This document shows positions 60,874-64,000 of a DNA stretch of 64,000 nucleotides, one piece after another. The position numbers and the translations under genes were made by a program. The notes below the pieces were generated by a model. That model saw only the letters and a list, made by a program, of their open reading frames with translations. It was not told the origin of the DNA and made no database searches. Every line of letters begins with the position of its first letter. Within the stretch, counting starts at the first letter, position 1. This DNA is from Corynebacterium sp. NML130628 (lineage in GTDB: Bacteria; Actinomycetota; Actinomycetes; Mycobacteriales; Mycobacteriaceae): NCBI RefSeq assembly GCF_001875665.1, contig NZ_MLAL01000036.1, positions 1 to 64,000 of the forward strand, in the 5' to 3' direction.

Positions 60874-61428
60874 CTAGCGCATGGTTGGAGGCGTGCGAAG
60901 CCCACGCATGATGAGCTCTACCGTCTGTCCAATGAGAAACACGCTCAAGATTCCGAGGAGAACTGGAGCAGTTGCCTGGCTTGACCCCTGCGAACTTTGA
61001 GCGAAATCTCCGGTGAATAACCCGCGAACCATATTCGAGGAACCCTGAATTTCAGCCTTAGTCCATTCAACGGGGTTTGCGGTACTTGGTATCGACGACC
61101 CCTTCGCCCATCCCTGGACAACATCCTTTCCGTCGCCTTCTGCCATGCCATCCGTCCACTTCAGGAATAGTTCCGAGCTGGAGATCTTCTGCACAGGATT
61201 CTTCTCGGGCGGAATGTAGAGAGGATCGTTTTCAGGATCTTGATCCAAGAAGCTCGACTTCTCGCCTTTGGAGTCGGTGGAGTCTTTGCCGGTAGCCTCG
61301 TCGGTGCCTGAAGAACTCTTCGTTGGGGCGTTAGGCGCTGCGGTTTCCGCGAGTGCGGACGGGCTTCCTGTCGGAGCCGTTGTAATGAGGGAAGCCGCGA
61401 TCAAAGCGGCCGTGATACGTTTGCGCAT
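60874..61428 (-). CDS. Secreted/anchored protein of unknown function
   Basis: A 184-residue protein I do not recognise. An N-terminal signal peptide (MRKRITAALIAASLITTAP ... ALAET) is followed by a disordered Ser/Thr/Lys-rich stretch, then a compact hydrophilic segment (SSELFLKWTDGMAEGDGKDVVQGWAKG), and a C-terminal helix VLLGILSVFLIGQTVELIM with a short basic end. This topology leaves most of it outside, held by the C-terminal helix. It lies 30 bases upstream of the binding-protein gene on the same strand and may be cotranscribed with the importer. Confidence 0.6.
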   Translation of the reverse strand: MRKRITAALIAASLITTAPTGSPSALAETAAPNAPTKSSSGTDEATGKDSTDSKGEKSSFLDQDPENDPLYIPPEKNPVQKISSSELFLKWTDGMAEGDGKDVVQGWAKGSSIPSTANPVEWTKAEIQGSSNMVRGLFTGDFAQSSQGSSQATAPVLLGILSVFLIGQTVELIMRGLRTPPTMR

Positions 61429-61480
61429 GAGTGAATAATACCCATTCGTGCACCTTCATGCGAACAGTTTGCAGAAATTC

Positions 61481-61507
61481 ACCCCCAGACCACGATGGCC
61501 TGGGGGT
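61481..61507 (-). terminator. Hairpin downstream of hypD
   Basis: ACCCCCAG (61481-61488) pairs perfectly with CTGGGGGT (61500-61507). On the minus strand it is followed by GAATTTC, a weak T tract. Confidence 0.55.
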
Positions 61508-61515
61508 ATGCGGTG

Positions 61516-62655
61516 TTAGGAGAGGGAAGAAGTTGTGATCTTGTCAATTCTCCCAAAGTTGTAATATGCGGCACAGGCGCCTTCAGGCGAAACCATGCAG
61601 GTGCCAATCGGGGTATCCGGAGTGCACGCTGTGCCGAAGACTTTGCACTGCCACGGTTTGATGTGTCCGGTGAGCACCGATCCACATTCGCACGCGGCGG
61701 GGTCTTCGACTCGGTTCCCTGGCACATCGAAGATTCGCTCGGCATCCCATTTGGCAAACTCCTCCGAAATTGCCATCCCGGAATGCGGAAGCACCCCAAG
61801 ACCACGCCACTCAAACTCGTCACGGATGTCGAAGACGCGATCCAGCAGTGCCTGCGCAGAAGGGTTCCCCTCCGGGCGCACGACGCGAGCGTACTGGTTC
61901 TGGACGCGGGCCTTACCTGCGGCAATCTCGCCAGACGTAAATTGCTCCAGAAGTTGCGCAACGCCCTGGAGGATATCCAGTGGCTCAAACCCGCAGACGG
62001 AGACTGGGCGGTTGAATTCTTTTGCGAGGAAGTCGAACGCTTTCGTGCCAACCACAGTAGCTACGTGCCCTGGGCCGATGAAGCCGTCTACTTCGGTGAC
62101 GCCACCGTTGGCGATTGCGCGCAGTGGCGGCTCGATGGTGACGTGGTTAGAAAAGACAGAAAAGTTAGGAATGTCTCGCTGCTTAGCTGCGGTTAACGTT
62201 ACTGCGGTCGATGGTGTCGTCGTCTCAAAGCCAATCGCGAAGAAGATGACGTGCTTGTCTGGATTCTCCTCGGCGATCTTGAGCGAGTCGAGAGGGGAGT
62301 AGACGAAGCGGACGTCGCACCCACGTGCGCGAGCTTGCAACAGCGACTCTTCGGAACCGGGCACACGCATCATGTCGCCGAATGTCGTCAAGATAACGTC
62401 AGGCTGGTTTGCTAACCAGAGTGCGTCATCGACTCTGCCCATCGGGATGACACAGACGGGGCAACCCGGACCATGGACGAGGTCAATTGTGTCAGGGAGC
62501 AGGTTCTCGAGACCATAGCGGTAAATTGTGTGCGTGTGCCCGCCGCAAATCTCCATGAGTTTAATCGGGCGTTCGAGGAGCTTCGCTTGTTCCTCAATAG
62601 TTGCAATCAGCTGGCGGGCTGCAGCCGGGTCACGAAACTCATCAACGAATTTCAT
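61516..62655 (-). CDS. hypD: Hydrogenase maturation protein HypD
   Basis: An iron-sulfur scaffold on which, with HypC and HypE, the Fe(CN)2CO group of [NiFe]-hydrogenase is built. 379 residues: EICGGHTHTIYRYG (Cys of the Fe site), VHGPGCPVCVIPMGR (redox Cys pair), FFAIGFETTTPSTAV, and the C-terminal [4Fe-4S] set in CECGSVLTG ... CKVFGTACTPDTPIGTCM. All the named family motifs are intact. It follows hypC after 27 bases. Confidence 0.95.
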   Translation of the reverse strand: MKFVDEFRDPAAARQLIATIEEQAKLLERPIKLMEICGGHTHTIYRYGLENLLPDTIDLVHGPGCPVCVIPMGRVDDALWLANQPDVILTTFGDMMRVPGSEESLLQARARGCDVRFVYSPLDSLKIAEENPDKHVIFFAIGFETTTPSTAVTLTAAKQRDIPNFSVFSNHVTIEPPLRAIANGGVTEVDGFIGPGHVATVVGTKAFDFLAKEFNRPVSVCGFEPLDILQGVAQLLEQFTSGEIAAGKARVQNQYARVVRPEGNPSAQALLDRVFDIRDEFEWRGLGVLPHSGMAISEEFAKWDAERIFDVPGNRVEDPAACECGSVLTGHIKPWQCKVFGTACTPDTPIGTCMVSPEGACAAYYNFGRIDKITTSSLS

Positions 62656-62682
62656 GTGGAGTCCTTTCTTCGGAACGGGTGC

Positions 62683-62952
62683 TTAATCGATTCTTGAAGT
62701 CGTAAAAGAGTCGAGTTCGTCCTCAAACGTGTTCGCGCCGAGTTGTTGAATTTGTTGCAGCGTCGTTGCAGCTTCGTTCTCATCAATTTTTGAAAGTGCA
62801 AAACCGACGTGTACGAGTACCCATTCACCGACTTCGAGGCCTTCTTCAACGAGAAGGTCGGTTGAGATCGCACGGGTTACACCCGAAATGCTCACTGTGG
62901 CGCGGGTAGGGTCTTTAATTTCGACAACCTGCGCTGGAACTCCCAAACACAT
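62683..62952 (-). CDS. hypC: Hydrogenase maturation chaperone HypC
   Basis: Chaperone of HypD and of the hydrogenase large subunit. It starts MCLGVPAQVVEIKD, whose Cys2 is the essential ligand after Met removal, and has EEGLEVGEWVLVHVGFALSKID, the family's second block. 89 residues. ATG 62952 is fixed by the Cys2 rule; a GGAAGG ribosome binding site lies about 10 bases upstream. It is divergent from hypE. Confidence 0.94.
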   Translation of the reverse strand: MCLGVPAQVVEIKDPTRATVSISGVTRAISTDLLVEEGLEVGEWVLVHVGFALSKIDENEAATTLQQIQQLGANTFEDELDSFTTSRID

Positions 62953-63093
62953 AAATACAGAGCCTTCCATCACTCGGATTAATGTCACACATTTTCGTGT
63001 TTATTCCGTTCTACATTATCGCCTATCCTTCGTGCTTTTCTAAACGTGATCTCCTTTCGGGGATGCGAGCACCCCAAACTGAGGTGGCAACGG

Positions 63094-63099
63094 TAGAAT
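63094..63099 (+). promoter_or_regulatory. Putative -10 box of hypE
   Basis: TAGAAT in the 215-base hypC-hypE intergenic space. It would give a leader of about 60 bases before the GTG at 63168. No -35 box is clear. Confidence 0.35.
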
Positions 63100-63167
63100 C
63101 CACACTCGGAACTATTCGTAGCAATTCCATGTGATGGCTAGTTGCGAAAGAAGAAAAGGAAAGTGTT

Positions 63168-64000
63168 GTGCAGCCTAAGAATCGCCTCAATGTTGATGAG
63201 ACCAAAGTCAACGACAACATCGCTCGGGTACGCCGTCGTGGCGGTCGACTGAAGGACGAATATGTCACGCTTGCGCACGGTGCCGGCGGCAAGGCGAGCG
63301 CGACATTGCTGGAACAGGTGTTTTTCGACGAGTATGGCAACGATCTGCTTTCCCAGGGCGAAGACGCAACGCTGTTGAACTTGGACCTTGAAGGCGGCAC
63401 GTTGGCGTTCACGACCGATAGCTACGTGGTAAATCCAATTGAGTTTCCAGGTGGATCTATTGCAGATCTTGCAGTAAACGGCACGGTAAACGATCTGGCA
63501 GTCGGTGGTGCGGAGCCGAAATATATTTCGGTGGGCTTCATCCTTGAGGAAGGGCTTGAGGTAGCGACGCTTCGCCGGATCGCGCAGGACCTTCGCGACG
63601 CAGCTGAGCGGGCCGGTGTACAGATCGCCACGGGCGATACAAAAGTGGTCCCGAAGGGGGCGGGAGACAAGATTTATATCAACACGGCCGGAATCGGAGT
63701 CGTGCCCGCGGGGAGGGAGCTTGGCTTCACTCAAGTCAAGCCTGGTGACCGGATTATCGTTTCCGGGCCAATCGCGGATCACGGGATGGCGGTGATGATG
63801 GCTCGCGGTGACCTCGCCATCGAGGCGCCGATCGAGTCGGATTCGCGGGAGGTAGCAAGCCTTGTTCGAGCACTACTTGCCGACGCCCCCAATACTCGCT
63901 GGATGCGCGATGCCACTCGTGGTGGCTTGGCTACTGTCATGAATGAACTTGCGGAGACAACCGGCTACGGAGTCGCGCTGCACGACGAGAAGATCCCTGT
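63168..64000 (+). CDS. hypE: Hydrogenase maturation protein HypE, cut by the window end
   Basis: Dehydrates HypF-made thiocarboxamide to the cyanide ligand, using ATP. 277 residues are visible from the GTG at 63168 (preceded by AAAAGGAAAG). The PurM-like domain has VTLAHGAGGKASATLLEQVFF, GEDATLLNLD, TDSYVVNPIEFPGGSIADLAVNGTVNDLAVGGAEP and TGDTKVVPKG. The second domain begins near TRWMRDATRGGLATVMNEL. The C-terminal Cys that carries the ligand lies beyond 64000. It is transcribed away from hypCD. Confidence 0.93.
   Translation, partial: MQPKNRLNVDETKVNDNIARVRRRGGRLKDEYVTLAHGAGGKASATLLEQVFFDEYGNDLLSQGEDATLLNLDLEGGTLAFTTDSYVVNPIEFPGGSIADLAVNGTVNDLAVGGAEPKYISVGFILEEGLEVATLRRIAQDLRDAAERAGVQIATGDTKVVPKGAGDKIYINTAGIGVVPAGRELGFTQVKPGDRIIVSGPIADHGMAVMMARGDLAIEAPIESDSREVASLVRALLADAPNTRWMRDATRGGLATVMNELAETTGYGVALHDEKIP

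Overview
The window looks like chromosomal DNA from a Corynebacterium or a close mycolic-acid-producing relative; this is inferred from gene content and order. Genus-level markers are an MscCG-type mechanosensitive channel between ilvD and ilvBNC, an LtbR-type IclR regulator divergent from leuCD, an antigen-85/mycolyltransferase-like hydrolase, and many promoters whose TAnnnT -10 box sits 6-8 bases before the start codon, implying leaderless mRNAs. As I recall the M. tuberculosis map, the order mnmA / metE-like / ligA / gatCA / pfkA / gatB / ilv / serA / leuB / gltX / leuCD / mutT1 / gpsA / ddl / thiL / ung / DAK2 / recG / rsmD / coaD also matches it. No insertion sequence, prophage or CRISPR array was seen.

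Layout. 0.35-6.6 kb: a secreted GH25 lysozyme, then a minus-strand block with a NarL-type two-component system, a three-gene ABC exporter and a spermidine-synthase-like protein. 6.7-18 kb: information-processing and central genes (mnmA, ligA, gatC-gatA, pfkA, gatB) with a MetE-like protein, a DEDDh exonuclease, an ACT-domain protein and a BASS transporter. 18-21 kb: a YkvI-type membrane protein, a MarR regulator and a DoxX protein. 21-29 kb: branched-chain amino acid synthesis (ilvD, PH-like protein, mscCG-like channel, ilvBNC); ilvB is preceded by what reads as a complete attenuator with an Ile/Val/Leu leader peptide. 29-41 kb: a CDF metal exporter, a DUF262 protein, serA and leuB flanked by two related lipoproteins of unknown function, an FAH-family protein, isochorismate synthase and gltX. 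41-44 kb: tRNA-Gln and two identical tRNA-Glu genes bracketing the mycolyltransferase-like gene, then a lipoprotein alpha-carbonic anhydrase. 43.8-58 kb: ltbR/leuCD, two YbjN proteins, mutT1, gpsA-ddl, a duplicated DUF3515 protein, and thiL-ung-DAK2-recG-rsmD-coaD. 58-64 kb: a polar amino acid ABC importer, an unknown secreted protein, and hypD-hypC divergent from hypE (cut by the window end), i.e. [NiFe]-hydrogenase maturation.

How it fits together. ilvD, ilvBNC, leuB and leuCD supply the valine, isoleucine and leucine pathways; serA starts serine synthesis. gltX, tRNA-Gln and gatCA/gatB are the parts of indirect Gln-tRNA(Gln) formation. The parts with least known function are the two lipoproteins around serA-leuB, the DUF262 protein, the duplicated DUF3515 protein, the secreted protein at 60.9-61.4 kb and the divergent hyp locus.
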